DNA of 64,000 nt, from the NCBI GenBank assembly GCA_963930775.1, contig OZ005706.1, positions 3,400,545 to 3,464,544 of the forward strand, given 5' to 3'. The notes beneath the pieces were generated by a model. It did no database searches and was not told the origin of the DNA. It worked only from the letters and a program-made list of their open reading frames with translations. A program made the translations under genes and the position numbers. Origin of the DNA: Cliona cf. orientalis (Eukaryota > Porifera > Demospongiae > Clionaida > Clionaidae). Below are positions 11,127 to 26,100 of this stretch, in pieces; position 1 is the first letter of the stretch, and every line of letters starts with the position of its first letter.

Positions 11127-14100
11127 CTAGTCAATTTTCACGGTAGAATAAATCTTTCGAACAAAATAGTTGGTACCAATGAAACCCACAGTTCCTACAG
11201 GATGGTAAAAGTAGTTTTAAAGCGTACCTTCACTGCACTATCATTAATAGTCCATAAGCATTCTCACACTACTAGCACTACAGTGGTCCCTCCTTTGAGA
11301 GACCCCCTCTTATTAAGAACCATAAAGTGCATGCACAAAACCTCTCTACATACAAACAGCCCTCTGGTCAAAGACCACCTCTAGAACCCAACCAAAGACC
11401 ACCAATTATGTGGAAATTAAAGACCATCACTGATCTCAACTAGAGCTCTGTAGATGAAATACCCCACGTGCACACTGCACAATCTGTAGATCTATTTTGG
11501 AATGGAATGTTGCCACAGTAATGCACCCCTGGAAAGAGAAAAATTCTCATATTGGAAGAGGAGTGATTCATCGGGCTAAAAATATCCCTGTGAACTGGAG
11601 GTTGAAAAGTAGTAAACACTCATTTCTTTCTTATGAATATGGGTACCAAGCAATTAATTTTCACATAAATTATATACGGCGTAATACAACCCACTCTTGC
11701 AAAGCTCCACCTATTGCTCCACCCTCCTCTGGTGGAAGACCACCTCGTTTGGGAGACCATTTTTATTTGGATTCAAGTGCGGTCTCTCAAAAGAGGGACC
11801 ACTGTATTTACAATGAAGGTACATGCAGCTGTTCTGTTACCATATTATAGCTCTTCAGCTTGCACAGTATCAGATAGCCAACTAGCACATGGAATAGACC
11901 ACGTACCGTAGACTCGGGTTGCAAGCACACCTTTCTTATACATGCAAGTGCATATTTTCATAACTGCATACTGTTACTTGCTTTCCTGGTTTGGCTACTC
12001 GCTGTTCACTCAAATAACCACAACTGTGTGTTGCTTAGTTTAATGAGAGCATGCAGAATCACTACTAGCACACTATCTTATGACTGACCAGCTCAGTGCT
12101 GCTGCTGATTGTTATCACCTTTGGACCAAAGATGATTGCACATGTATCTGGAAAATGGGATGCAAACTAGAGGATTGTGGCCACCGTCTCTACACTTCGA
12201 GTATTTCTCAAATATTTAGTTTCCTTATGCATATAGTAAGCCTTGAAAAGTGTGTAGTGTTATAAATAGCTTGTTTATATAAGTACACATTTTCTATAAG
12301 CTTACTGCTCAAACAAACATGATTTTACAAGCCACATGCACTTAACTCAAGTCTAAGGTACCATGTGTATAGGGAGCATCATTCAAGGGAGACACAACCT
12401 AGTGAGCTGCATTACTGCACACAAACCAGCATGGAGTACTTTCATGTACTACAAAATGTTACCTCCACTACCTGTAAAATTTTCCCTACAATGTTTGACT
12501 GATTTGTTAATGTAGTCTCCCTTAATTAAAATGTTTCCCACTACACAACAGACCTCATTCTCCAGACTCACTCTCTCTAGCTTTAATTTTCACGTTCAGA
12601 AAAGTGAACTACCTCATACATGGGTATGTATATGAATGCATATACACTAATTAGCGCAAGATTAAGATAATAATTTTTTAGCTTGCATTCTATTAACTTA
12701 AACACAGTAGTCAGGCACACTCACCGCATAAGAGGCCTAGCGCTACACTCCCTACTCCCATATAGCTGAAGAAGAACATTGTTTGAAACAAACCATACAT
12801 CCTGGGGGCAAAGAATACCATGGAATCAAGTAACTGACTGCTATAGGTCAGCTTACTTGGTCTTGAAAAAGAAATAATAAAAGGAATAGAGGTAGACATA
12901 AATTGATATCGAGCCACCAGCACAGAAGCTAGTCCACTGCCTGAAATAAGGGAGGAATATGCATGAACCTGTAATGAAGTTGATGTGTTATGTCTCACCA
13001 TCGATAGTCCTCTGAATTGAGTAGGAAGTATGTACAGACGATTGTGACACAGACTGTCACCACTATCATGATGACAAACACCAGCAACATGAACCCAAAC
13101 ACATAGTAGATCTTGTACTGCCAGAATGAGGTGAAGATAAAGTACCTAAACAAAATCATATTGAAATTATACAATGCCAATATAGTGAATTATGAGACTA
13201 TGCTGATCAAGATGCACAAAAGAAACCAAATCTCTAACCACTGGACATATGGTTTGCTGAAAACGCATGCATTCAGTCACAGATTGAACCTTACACTTCA
13301 ATAAATATGGATCCAAATGGTAGCACTCCACCAAGCAGAACAATAGCCCATGGCTCCATGAACCACTTCTTCTCAGGGATGGGTCTTGGGACTGTGTTGA
13401 TGCGGCAAGGGTTGTCAGGCTGACCAGAGATGTTCCTACCCAGAATGGCACCGACCATCGTCAATGGAAGAATCACAAACAGACAGATACAGGCAACAGA
13501 AACCTGTGCACACGATTTAATAGTAGCTGAAAATAGCACTGCCAAGTGAGCAAACTTTGGTGAACTATATATAATCCATGATCCTAGATACTAAAAAAAA
13601 TGATAGAACTAAGGTAGTCCCCGAGATGTCCAGAATAGAAGGGGCTGTACTGTAGTATATTCATGGGGAAGTTTGACCGATAAGGTTATTCTGAATTATA
13701 CATGGCAGCACTAAGAAACAACTACACATAGCCATAAAATAATGTCGGAGAAAAAGAAATAATAATTATATGATTAGGTATAATCATCAATAGGAAAAGT
13801 AGCTTGTGGTATCATAGCTCCTTTATATAATACTATACAGTACACAACCACATATCAAACAATAGTGTACACAGACTATCACACTGGAGTGAGAATCATG
13901 CAGGTATACCATGGTGAGGAAAGGAATGGCCCTGGATGCATGGTAGTAGATGGCTATGAGATTCATGAGGAAGGCAGTGCCAGACACAGTGGCAGGAAAG
14001 AGAGAAGCACCCACCACTACCTGCTTGATCCACTCTTTACCTGCAGTATGCAAGATGCAGTCACAATGAAAATAAAAGAGAGTATAGCTCCATGACGGAG

Positions 14101-17100
14101 TTTTAATTGGTACAAATTTCGTAGATCAGGACAAAAACTCCACAGAATAAATTTTCATATCTTAACTACGTACATGTACACATGCTAGTGCTGCCAGACC
14201 ACACCCATGCAGCTCTCCTACTATCAAGATAACAGCATGATGATCTATATATGAGCCTTTTTAGCTTCTCGTAAGTGGTGCTGACCAGTCTCTATAGGCA
14301 GGCCACTCAAAATTCGGCAAATTACCGGTACTAGTGCAGCTATCAGCATTTTGTGAGGTCATGCAAAGTTCATGCAAAAATTTCTATTTGGACTTGAGCC
14401 CCAATATACTAAGCATCCTTTCACTACCGGCAACATGTAAGCATACAATAAATAACATGCTGCTGCAACTTCATCGTATTTACTCCTATTATCCTTGCTG
14501 TGAAATTGCCTAGGAAACCTTTTAAATCTGAGCAATAAGTTGCCAGAAAAGCTTTTTTTATCTCCAGCAACTTGTTGCTAGAGGTCAGCAACTGTCTAGC
14601 ATAGACAAGGCAATTTGTTGCCTGCAACCCAATTCCTACCTGGGCTTTATTATAGGACATTCGTGTAAAGCATATAAAAATTTACACCATATTATTATGA
14701 AACACAGCATGTGACAGTGATTGTACCCTTACCTCCATAGCGTGAGTAGAGGGCGGCTCCAAAGTAACCATTAACTGGTGAAGTTACAGCATAGAGAAAG
14801 ATGGCTGTGCTGAGTAATGTCCCACGTCTAAAGATAAATTACAAAACACAGGTATAATGTGAAGTTGAGGGGATACTACCTGACACAGGGATGTTGTGGT
14901 AAATAGACTTAATACCGTAGGACTAGTGTGTTACGTGAGGTAAAACTTATTCAATTTTTACCCCACATGCATGCACAAGGGGTAAAGTAATCAGTTGTAT
15001 CGTCGTCGTTATCTTTAGCACAAAAATCGCCATATCTCTAGATGTAGCCGTCTAAGTGACTCGTAAGCATAACAAATAATTGAATTAGGCGAATAATTGG
15101 CTTCAGTGTGCGTCAAATCGAGGAACATGGTCCACGAGCATCACAAATAGTGCCTTTTTGCTGGCCACCGTAGCCATGCCTATCGATAGAGCCTACTCAA
15201 TGCATAATGCATGCCCACTGTACTCATGCACACAACTAGTGTATGACTGGTCAAGATCATAAAATGTTTGCTCGTAACATCTATTGTGCTAGCTATAAAA
15301 ACTATGGCTACTGTCCAGATCCGCTCACTGAAATCTGAAGCCCTATATGGAACCAAATCATAATGTAAAAGCTATACTAATTATTAATACAACAAAATAT
15401 CTTACTAGTTCGGGCTACGTCTGGGTGCAGAGTGCTTTTGTCACCAAGATCCCCAGTACAACTAAGCAGCATTTCCACTATTTTTCTGAAGTTCACAAAC
15501 TTATAGCCATGCACACAAAGTAAATCTATAGAATACGCAATGTGCGAACAGGGTATATGCTCCACAGAGCTCCTAGACTAGTTATTTATGTGATAATACA
15601 CTTTGGATTCACTGAGGTAAGTGACAGCAAGCTTGGTAACAGACACACAGATACATAGACACACACACAGAACGACTACCGTAACCCTCATGCATGCGCT
15701 GAGGGTTAATTGCGAACATATTCAGTTTAAAATATGCTCTCTGATGGTTGCATCACAGAGAGTCATGGTATCAAAATACAGAGGATAGGCACATGACGCT
15801 ATGCATAACCACAGAGCAATAAGTCAAGACAGATAGTATGTATAGACCAAATGATGTGTGATAAGCAATTAAGTACAATCCCAGCCTATGTATACAATAT
15901 AGAAACTAGCCTGCAAATCAATACAGAAGTCTAAACTGCCATAGTCAGTGTCAAAACCAGATCAGGGTTCAATTAGCTAACACCCATTTCCTTTATTGAC
16001 AGCAGTAGTTTCCTGTTAGAGGTCATCAGAAGCCCCAGTCATGAAGTCTAATATATGATCGAAGGTCAGCAAAAAAGCAGTCATAACATTAGTCAATATG
16101 GCAGTCTATCAGTTACTAGTAGCCATCTTCTCTGTCAGCACTCTCCTAGTAGCTATCAAAGGTAAGATGATATTATTTAAATGATCTCTAATAGTAGAAT
16201 ATATTGTACTCCTTAGCCCTACCTGAATATAGTATAACACAGCTATCCACCTCTATAGCAAAAATTTCACAGGTGCAAAATTTGCAGAGTTGCCACCCAG
16301 GCCTTCAGAAGTATGGTTCTAAATTTTGCACCAGCACTCCAGTGAGATCACACACACCATCAGCTAATTATTAAATTTTGCACTGGCTAATGCAGAAAGC
16401 ACTCAGCTATCGCAGTTTTCATGATTCTTACACATTATCCGCAAAATCCGTGATATTCGGCATTAAGCAAAAGTTCCTACTATACAGTATGCCAGTTAGC
16501 AAATTGACACAGATATGCTACACACGTAGGCCAGATAGGTCCATCAGATCCCCCACCCCAGTGCTCTGATGGTAAAGTCTTCAAAAGCTGTGGCACTGCA
16601 TGTCCAAGGACCTGTGACAACCTTGGGGAGTTTCTCATATGTACTCGTAATTGTGTTATTGGATGCTTCTGTCCAAGCGGTACAGTGGAGAATGGAGATA
16701 ACGGATGTGTACAGCCAAGTGATTGTCCAGGTCTAACAACAGTGTCACCAACAAGAAGTACGTCACATGACCACCATAATTATGCTAATCCAGAAATTTA
16801 ATATTAAACTTCAGCATCAGCAGCTCAAGTTGAGAGGTCATCAATAAGCAGAAGCACTACACTGTTGACAATAACCACCCCTGAAGTCCCAACAAACTCA
16901 TCAGCATCAAATACCAAGTACATACGTTCAATGTCAGCACAAATATGCATAACAAGTTACACCCATGCATGCACATGTACATTATTATACATGCACAGCG
17001 CACAAACAAATCTTGGTATCATAGTGGGCTCAAGTGCAGCAGCAGGAGCAGCAGTAGTTCTAGTGATACTTGTGCTACTCACTGTTATCCTTATCAGAAA

Positions 17101-20100
17101 AGCCAACTCTCAGGTGAAAGAGACCCCTGGTTCAAAAGCTATGCTTGATACCGGCAAAGGAGTAGAGAAGAACATGATTCCCATGGAAATGAATGCAGCT
17201 TATGCAGAAGTGACAACTCACGGCAACATTGCTTATACTACAGCTACAGATAGCTCAGCATATGACTATGAAGACTACACTTACATTTAGGTCAGGATAA
17301 ATTATATATATACATAATAATTATGTATTATATCACTATTTTGGGATGTTTTATCTTGTTACGTGGGATACTATGGTATATGTACCTTGTGCATAATATT
17401 ATATAATGTCATTATTGTGTAAATAGTCCATGGAGCAACGTTGGTATCACTGTGGGAACTAGTCTAGCAGGGACACTCTCAACCATACGTTCTGGTTCAA
17501 TATATTTACACATAGAGGGAGAGAGCTACATGTATATATGATCAAAAGCTACCCAGTCACTTCCCTCTGAATTCTTCTTGTAATACACTGGCCAACAACA
17601 CCACTCTTACCTTTTAGGGGAAGAAAGGCAATTGCAAGGTATCAAAATCTTCCATGCCACCCTGTATCAAACACTTTCAACCTAATATTTTTCTACTTTG
17701 GAATCACTAAGATACCTACTGTGTTTATTCGAATAGTGCCATGGCTACTATTAATTTCAGCCTTGCTGGAGTGCGGTTACTAAATGGAGTTTAAAGAAGT
17801 TAAACGGAGTTAATTGGTAGGCGGAGGACGCATGCGCGCTAGCAGAAGTTGGAGGCGCGTAAAGTACATTCCTACCGCAGAGTGTCAGTTGCCCGCCAGC
17901 CAGCAGGAGACGCGTGTGCGAGCTATCTACTCAAGAGCGAATAGTTGTCCCTCCCAAGACTTCCCACCCTATACTACTCCACTGGCGTAACGTTCCCAGT
18001 GTGACGGTTGGGCTAATCCTTCCGGAAGTCAAGGACTTCATTACCCCCAGTCACGATTGAATAGTAACATTACTACTTAACTAGCTAATTAGTCCGGGGC
18101 AACTTCATTAGCCATAAATAGATTGATGATAATATTAAGGGGCAACTCGGTAACCGCATACCAATATCTGGGGGCAGGGTTGGCCCAACTCCGGCATACC
18201 TACATCATTAGTGAAGACACCGTAACTTGACAGGAGAAGACGACATTGCAGAATAATTAGATATGTAGCTACCAATTAATCGAGGGTGGCTCTTAGGCTT
18301 TTATTAATTTTAGACCAACACCTCTCACCCCTTGGTGACGCTTATACGGTAGACTCATTTCAGGCTGATCTTCAAATATTCAAACTACCCTATATGATTG
18401 AGAAATAAGTAGCAAAACCAAGCCAAGGACGTTTTCTGCCACGTTTTTGCCTCAAACTAATGACCGTTCGTGGCTTGCAATCGTGGCCACACCCATTTAG
18501 TTATGTTGGCGCATGCATACGGCTACTATTCGAGGGCGGCTATTATTTCTTTTGCAGAGTATCATGTGCGGCTACTATTCTAGGGCGGCTACTGATCGGG
18601 TTGCGGCTTCTATTCAAACAAATACGGTATGGCAATTCTATGTACATGTACATGTACATGTAGACAAAAACAGCCGATTTCTGCACATGTATATTGTAAA
18701 ATTTAATTTGAAGTTCATAGCATACTGATGGTGACTTTTACATGTATGGCAGTTATAATCAAAATTTAGTGTCTGGAACAAGATTCTTTAGTGAGTACTT
18801 TCAGTAGATTTTTTTAATTCACTAATAATCCGAGTTTTTGTCAAGCCAGGCTCATCTACAATGTACATATGCATGTAGGGCAGTTATAATCAAATCTAGT
18901 GTCACTGAATCGAAACAAGATTCTTTAGTGAGTACTCTCAATAATTTATGCAACATAATGGTAAATAAAACATACTCTCTCGTTTTGGTTTCACTAGATT
19001 TTGATTATAACTGTCCTATATGTACATATAGATGAGCCTGGCTTGGTTCTGGTCATAAAAGGTTGGCAGAAATACACTTACTGTGTATAAAGATGTCCCA
19101 TGAGTTCACTGAAGATACAGCCGATAGCCACGACAGCCAACTGATGACCACACCCAACCAGACCGGTAAATAAGACAGGGTAAACTGGAGGCCGAAATAC
19201 ATCTCCATGAACCTGCTTCCATCCATACTCATCCCCTATGTCCCTCTCCTGACAAGAAAGAATGACATGTACATTATATACGTACAAAATCATAACTACA
19301 TGTATACATGTATGCTATAATGTGTAGCCTATATATTGTAACAGCTGTTGCAAAGTATAATATTAAGCTACATGTATATCAACAAGTGGTGGCTCCATTA
19401 GAAATGCTTCTAGTGCTTTACTGTATTGCACAGATTGCTACAGCTAAGCTAACAGATACATCGGATACATGTAGCACGCAATATGAACATAGGCAAAGTT
19501 CTTGAGAGCTTAGCAGTAGTTTCGTTTTATAGACCCAGCTATCTTTTCAACATCAAGCCCACTAGTAATTGATGACCATTACCGGAATTTTGGTACTGTT
19601 CTGCTCTGTAGAGGCAAATCACGATTTTGCCATACTTTTGTTACTCCTGGCACAGCTATAGTGACTCGAACAGTATTTGTGGCCCTAGTCCACACACAGT
19701 AGTGGCCAGATCGCTTAAAACGTTTTGGTGTCAGTTTTTACCTCCAGATTGGTAGTCTACCTACATGTATGACCTACTCTTCCAGCAGCTAGCTTTTAAC
19801 ACTCGCAAGGGCCAGTTGTGGCATTTTGACTTCAAAATCACTCCGTTTTCGCTCAAGAGGCATTAAAGTAGTGGCATGATCAGCTTCTTGCCGTACCGCA
19901 TACATGCCAACCTACCAATTTCACTTGGAGAAGCATCTACAAGTAAGAAGTAGTCAAGAACAGATTAGTAGAAGTCTATAACTATCCACAATATTTAGCA
20001 TTCTGTGAAAACTTTCTCCGCGAAATTTAATCTTCACCTCCTACTTATCTGCGAAAATTTTTTCCCTCGAATGTTTCCCGCTATATTCAAGTGTTTAAGC

Positions 20101-23100
20101 ATAAGGCCCTCTGTTGGAGTTCGTGAAAGTATGTTTGGAAGTCATTACTGCCAAAAAGTTGTGGAAAGACTTATTTGGCAAGGCTTAAGAGCCCGAACCT
20201 GACATAACAGAACTGCGATGACGTTGTTATAGAGTATACTTTACAGTAACACATATGATGCAATATGAATGATGTCACTTGAGGGAAATTGCACACTGGG
20301 CAGCCTACCATGCAGCTATAAGGGTGACAACATGGCTGAAATAACATTTGATGAAAGCGAACTCCGTCTACACCTGGTGAACTGCTTTGAACATGAGCAG
20401 CTTACTCCATTTCCACTTGCTCCACCCGAGTTGAGCTACATGTAAGCAGCAGAATATACATGTACTCGTAGAAATCGATTGCATTTGTGGATTCCCAGAT
20501 ACTTTTGAAGACATGGTGGCCTGTGATGGCTACGACCATTGGTTCCACCTTTCATGTGTGGACATGGAAGATGCACCACAGGATGATTGGTTTTGTGCCG
20601 ATCGTGCACATATAAACAATGAGTAGATAGCTTTTCAGTAACTTGTAGTGTATATGATAATGCAGTGATCATAAACTATTTTGAAGCAGAGAAAGATTTT
20701 GAGTCAAGGAATGCCATGGGCGGGAACAATTTTGAACCAGAAAAGGCCATGAATAGAAATGATTTAGCCAGAGAAAGCTGGATGATACCACAGGGAAAGC
20801 TGTTGCTAGATCAATCCTCAGACACAGAGACAACCTCCTCCACCAATGGATCCTATGGATGAGCTCAATGCCGATGCAAATAAGAATGTGGGGGCTACCA
20901 TTCAAATAGCATTACATGCATATACTCTATATAAAACATAATAATAACAGCAAATATTCTTAGAGATTTCAGAGACTATGACTAGAGATTCACCATTTAA
21001 GAGAGGCTGGATCATTAAAGCTGTTATGTTAATAATAATGAATACTTTCAACAGATAGTAAGTCCCATACCAGCAAGTGAAGGGAGAGGAAGAGGCTGCA
21101 GGCGGCAGAAGGAAATCTGGGACCAACTAAGAAGGCCAGAAAATAGTACTGCTGTCGAGTGTGTAGCCAAATCCAGAGCACAGATTAGTTATATATATTA
21201 TAGACAGAACCAGTGATTTATAAACCACTTTATCTTGCTGTCAAATATAGACTGGTCACACACAGTACCATGGATACAGATACTGTCCACAAACACCAGG
21301 TCAAGGTAATATTACATTTAATTTAGGTGCAATATAACGCTAAGTTAAAATGGTAAACCTTTGAGTAAGAGTACTTTCAGCTAGGCCAACCAACGACGAC
21401 TTGAAATCAGATTGTGATGGTGAAAGTGATCGAAATCAGGATGAATGTACACACTAGCCCTGCTAACTTGGAAGACTCTGAAAGTATGACTGAAATGCGT
21501 GATGAACTGGATAAAAATGAATTCAGCAGTCACTCTTCTCCATGAAGTATGTGTACATTTGAGTATACTGGTACCCTTAAAGTTGCTTCAGATGTTCTGA
21601 ATTTTGGTTCCTAACAATTTGGTTGTTAAGAAAGCTACCTACATGTATGTAAGCAAACATGGCCCACAACAAGTAATTGCAAAATATGCAATTAAAATGG
21701 GTGCACTGGTGACCTTTGTACTGTACTGTACATTGGCACTCGAGCCTGTATCAGAACTGCTGTCTACCCATCCTCATTACCGGTAAATGATTTTATTCAT
21801 TTTTGAGATGCTATTTGTGGTGTTGGCAAGGTGAACATGGCTTCCCATGATACTTTTCCTCCATTCTCTTCCCACTATATTCTGTGCAGACAACACCTAA
21901 TGGCAAAGTTTGTCAAGGACTACTGGGAGAACAAGCCTCACATCATGCGTGAGCTTTGCACGATTGTCAGCAATCACAGCCTGGCAGTTGACCACCAGCA
22001 CAAAGTTGTCGAGGAAAGTACACTTGGTGGTGGTATAGTGGGCCACGGAGGACAGATATGCGCCAATTTTGGTCTGATCTATGGGGTATATGTATTGCCA
22101 GACACTGCACTCTCCTGGGTGAAGGCCATGTCCAAAGTACACAAGTCAGTAGAAGACCCCCATTGCAAGAAATTCCCGATTGATCTGAGCCACACAATGT
22201 TCGTGCAGCATGATAGCGACCATTATCAGTTGATGAAGGCGATAGAAGCGGCTGGACTTGAAGGACCACCTACACATGCCAAGAGAGTGAAGTTCATCTG
22301 CTGAGTGGTTGGTGAGCCCGAGTGTTGTAGAGAACAAATGATTTTGGTGTTGAAGGCCCTCCGAGAGCAGTGCCACTGTCAAGCTAAAGCAGCTGGCCTG
22401 AAAGTGGACAATCTTACAATTGCATATCCCTTAGTTACATAGACTGTAACGAATGTACATTGTATTTTCAGCTGCAGCTACATGTAGTTCATGTACACAA
22501 TGAATGCATATCGGAAGACCCAGATCACCTGCTGTATGTATTAGTAGGCACAATCAACTAACACCATTTGGAGTACTATCAGTCGCTGTGCGACATAAGC
22601 AAGGTGGAAGCTGTCCATTTGGTACTTGACTGAACCTTTTACTCCCAACATGGTATAGGTGCAGAGGTCTTTGATGCATGCTTGGGATGGTTAGCAATTG
22701 GAGGAATTCTGGGATACAATCGCCGTCACCTGCATGCTCTTGGCAAGGAGGTCCCCAAAGAGCATGCCACCAAAGGCATATTTGATAGACATGTAAACAT
22801 TCAGTAAAATCAGTAGCATATGCTTCATTAATTGTTTTGAAAATATACCTGTGTCTATGTAAGTATATGTAGGAATGCAAGCACTATATACTGTCCATGG
22901 ACTGTGCACTGACTTCCCTAACTGGTCAATAGCTGCAGCAGGCTCCGAGGATAACATCAAGATTGGCTATGACTACGGACGCTTCGTGACTGGCGAGAAA
23001 TAGCACAATGATATTGATTTGAGCGAGGAAGCAGTGAATACTGATGGTAGTCAGGTAGTATCTGACCCACTGGAGGTGAAGATAATGGTGGCGACGTCAG

Positions 23101-26100
23101 CTTACGCATCTTTTGTCTCAGCTTTATCATAGTTGCCTTTTCTATGTTTTACCATTTATAATTTTTCATCTGTGTTGCTTTATGCACTAGAGAAGCTCAG
23201 GAGTCGACCTGGTTGATGAAGCATCGGCTTTGTTTAAGTCAGTGTCTCATACCAGCACTGCTTCCAGTGTGCCAGAAACTTTTTATAGAGCCACTTCCAA
23301 TCTCATTTTGATCCAAACAACATCCACTCATATCATCTAAAATGTCCTTGTACTCAATGTTATTAACTTAATCTATTTCTACTAATACTATATCCAGCTA
23401 CTTCCTAAATGGAGTTAGTCTTTCAGCGGTCATCTGGTCTATTCTCACTGATTTAGATCATCTCACCCAATTTCCTGACTGCTGTAATAATAATAATAAA
23501 TATTGTCAAAACCGAGTGATATAGTGATTGATATATCCTCTTTATTTTCAAAAGATTCAACGACTGCTGATGCTGCTCATGTGAATAAGTCTTCTTCAGG
23601 CTAGGAAATATTCCACTCCCTGACACTACACCTGGACTTTGGCAAAATGTGGCCAACCTTCATGCAATGGGAGGAGACCACACATGTATTCCTCCAGATT
23701 ACATGTTAGCCATCTGGGAAAAGTAGTGGCACTTGATGCCCCGGAGTGGTAGGGTTAGCATCAATGTCAACAGCTTGCTGCAGAATTACATGTATAAAAG
23801 CGTTGTAGAGCCAAGAGGAAGTGATTACGAGACTCGACTGAGAGCCCTGCTGCAGAATTACAAAAAGCGTTGTAGAGCCAAGAGGAAGTGATTCAACTGA
23901 GAGCCCTGCTGCCTGTTTCATTTGCAGAGGCCAAGGACTGCCTGCTGAAACAGCAAAAATCCCCCCTGGTGCTGTGAATGTTTTTACATTCAGTATAGAC
24001 ATGGCTTATGGAAAGCAGCCATGCTGGGCCTAACTTGCAAACTGAGGGTTACAGTTTCTCAGAAGAAGAGTTCATTGCCTTTTATCGCCACTTCTACAAG
24101 TTTGTTGTGCGGGTGGAGGCGGGGAGTGCTGCTACAGAACCACAACAATGCCAGTGCATGGCACATACAGTACTACGCTATTCACTGGTGATCTCTCAGA
24201 AAATAAACGGGAGAGTTTGATACGGAGCCCCCACATGATCTGCACACTCAATGAAGATAACGAATTTGTGATTGCTCTGCTCAGGAGGTTGATACATTTA
24301 TTTGGAATGGATGTACGGGTATCTCCTGCAGGGAGGGGTCAAGGTGTCACCTATGTTGTCCTCCATAAGAACAGCCGATACCCCTTTGCCGGACACCCAG
24401 ATTTTGTTATGTACAAGGACGATTTTGGACCACAACCAATTACTAATTTGTACTGGTGAGGTGCAGAGCACCTCGGACCCAGACATACAGAATTCTATAC
24501 AAACATATGCAACTGGAACCCTGTTACGTGACCGCAGCAAGGAGGATACTACACCAATCTTATGCATCACCTTCTATAAAGGGAAGTACTATACCCTGGC
24601 GTAGGCGAGGCTGAAGAGGGAGGAAAGGAAGAAAGGGTACCTCAAGCTGTTGGAACAGTATCACTCAAGTACTTTATTTCACCATCACCCATTGATCTCA
24701 GGGTTGACCTGAAAACTTTTGCAATTAGACTGTACACTGTACATAAAGAGCATGCATTGTGATTGTTAAGATGTTTTATCACCATTCCAGTTGTATTCAT
24801 GACTTCAATTATAGAAGTGGGTGTGTTATGTGTTATGCATGAATATATTGTACTTACCTGATGAATCTTGTGAGTTTGTATGATGGGGAGAATGGTTTGT
24901 GGAGCATGATGATAAACATGGTTTTTCTTAGTCTCGTCCCCAGACCCTGCCTAGGTCTTCATGCCAATCAGATTCATGCCATGTGGTTTGCATGTGATTA
25001 TCATGTGCCACTGCACTCGCGCAAGGATTTGGGACTCGTCCCTAGACCCCACCCTCAAAGGAAGGAAAACGGTATGGTGACGTTTATGACTTTGGGCCAG
25101 TTTCTTGGTTTGGCTGGCTCCATTTTGAAAAAAGAGCAGAAGAAAAATTCAGGCGGTATTGCAAAGAGTAAATGAAGTGAAGCGACTGAAGGAAAGAAAA
25201 GCAAACAAAGCAAAGTAATTGAAGAAATGGAACGAATAATGCATGTTTTCTCCTATTTTTTTTGATGTTCTTTAATTACTATGCTCTCTGACATTGTAGC
25301 ATATAATATTAATTTTCAATTTCAACTTAAAGATCAATTTTCATGTGTTTTTTTTGTTGTTCTTACTATGCTCTTTGATATTGCAAAGTAATACCACCAA
25401 TTAATACTCAATTTAATGTTTGCATGATAAAATTATAGCCCTCTTCCTTCTCTCCTTCCTTGTTTCTCCTTTCTTTCCTTCTTTCCCTCCTTTTTTCTTG
25501 ATTTTTCCTTATCTTCGATTTTTCCCTCCCCCCCTTACAGTCCATCTTCCACTGAACTCATCTCAGGTGGGTCTCCTTCCTACTCCTCTTCCCCCAACCC
25601 TCACTTCTCATTCTCAACCACTAGGCCTGGGTATTGCCTGCCTGGAGGGCATTGCTTAACAACTCGTGCACAGTAGCTCCATATACACAACGGTCTTAAG
25701 AAGTGTCAGCTCAGTAGGCATTTAACTGCCTTGAGTCCCAGCATTGGCAGCGATGGAGCAAGTATTGCTGCTCTACATAGCAAAGTTATCTCAATGGGTC
25801 TGCCACACCACAGCCCAAGCCTACTTACTTGCCATCTGCCTTTTGCACCTTACTTATAGCCTTCCAGATCCCCAACCTCATCTAGAACTCTCACTCAAGG
25901 GAGGGCCTCCAAGGTCTGGGGACAGTTGTCTTCCCATCACCCAATTGTTCTTTCCCTTTTTGGATGTGCCTACAACCGCTATGATCAGCATGCTGTATGG
26001 GAGTATTTGCTTTTAAACGTATGCAGTCAGGAGAACTTGTCCTGCCTGCAGGGTGACATTGATCCAGCCAAGCACTTGTGCACCACCGATGTGGCAGTGG

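Noticed and set aside
13823-14095. Plus-strand frame overlapping TM9SF3 exon 11
   Set aside because: It is the antisense shadow of a conserved coding exon.
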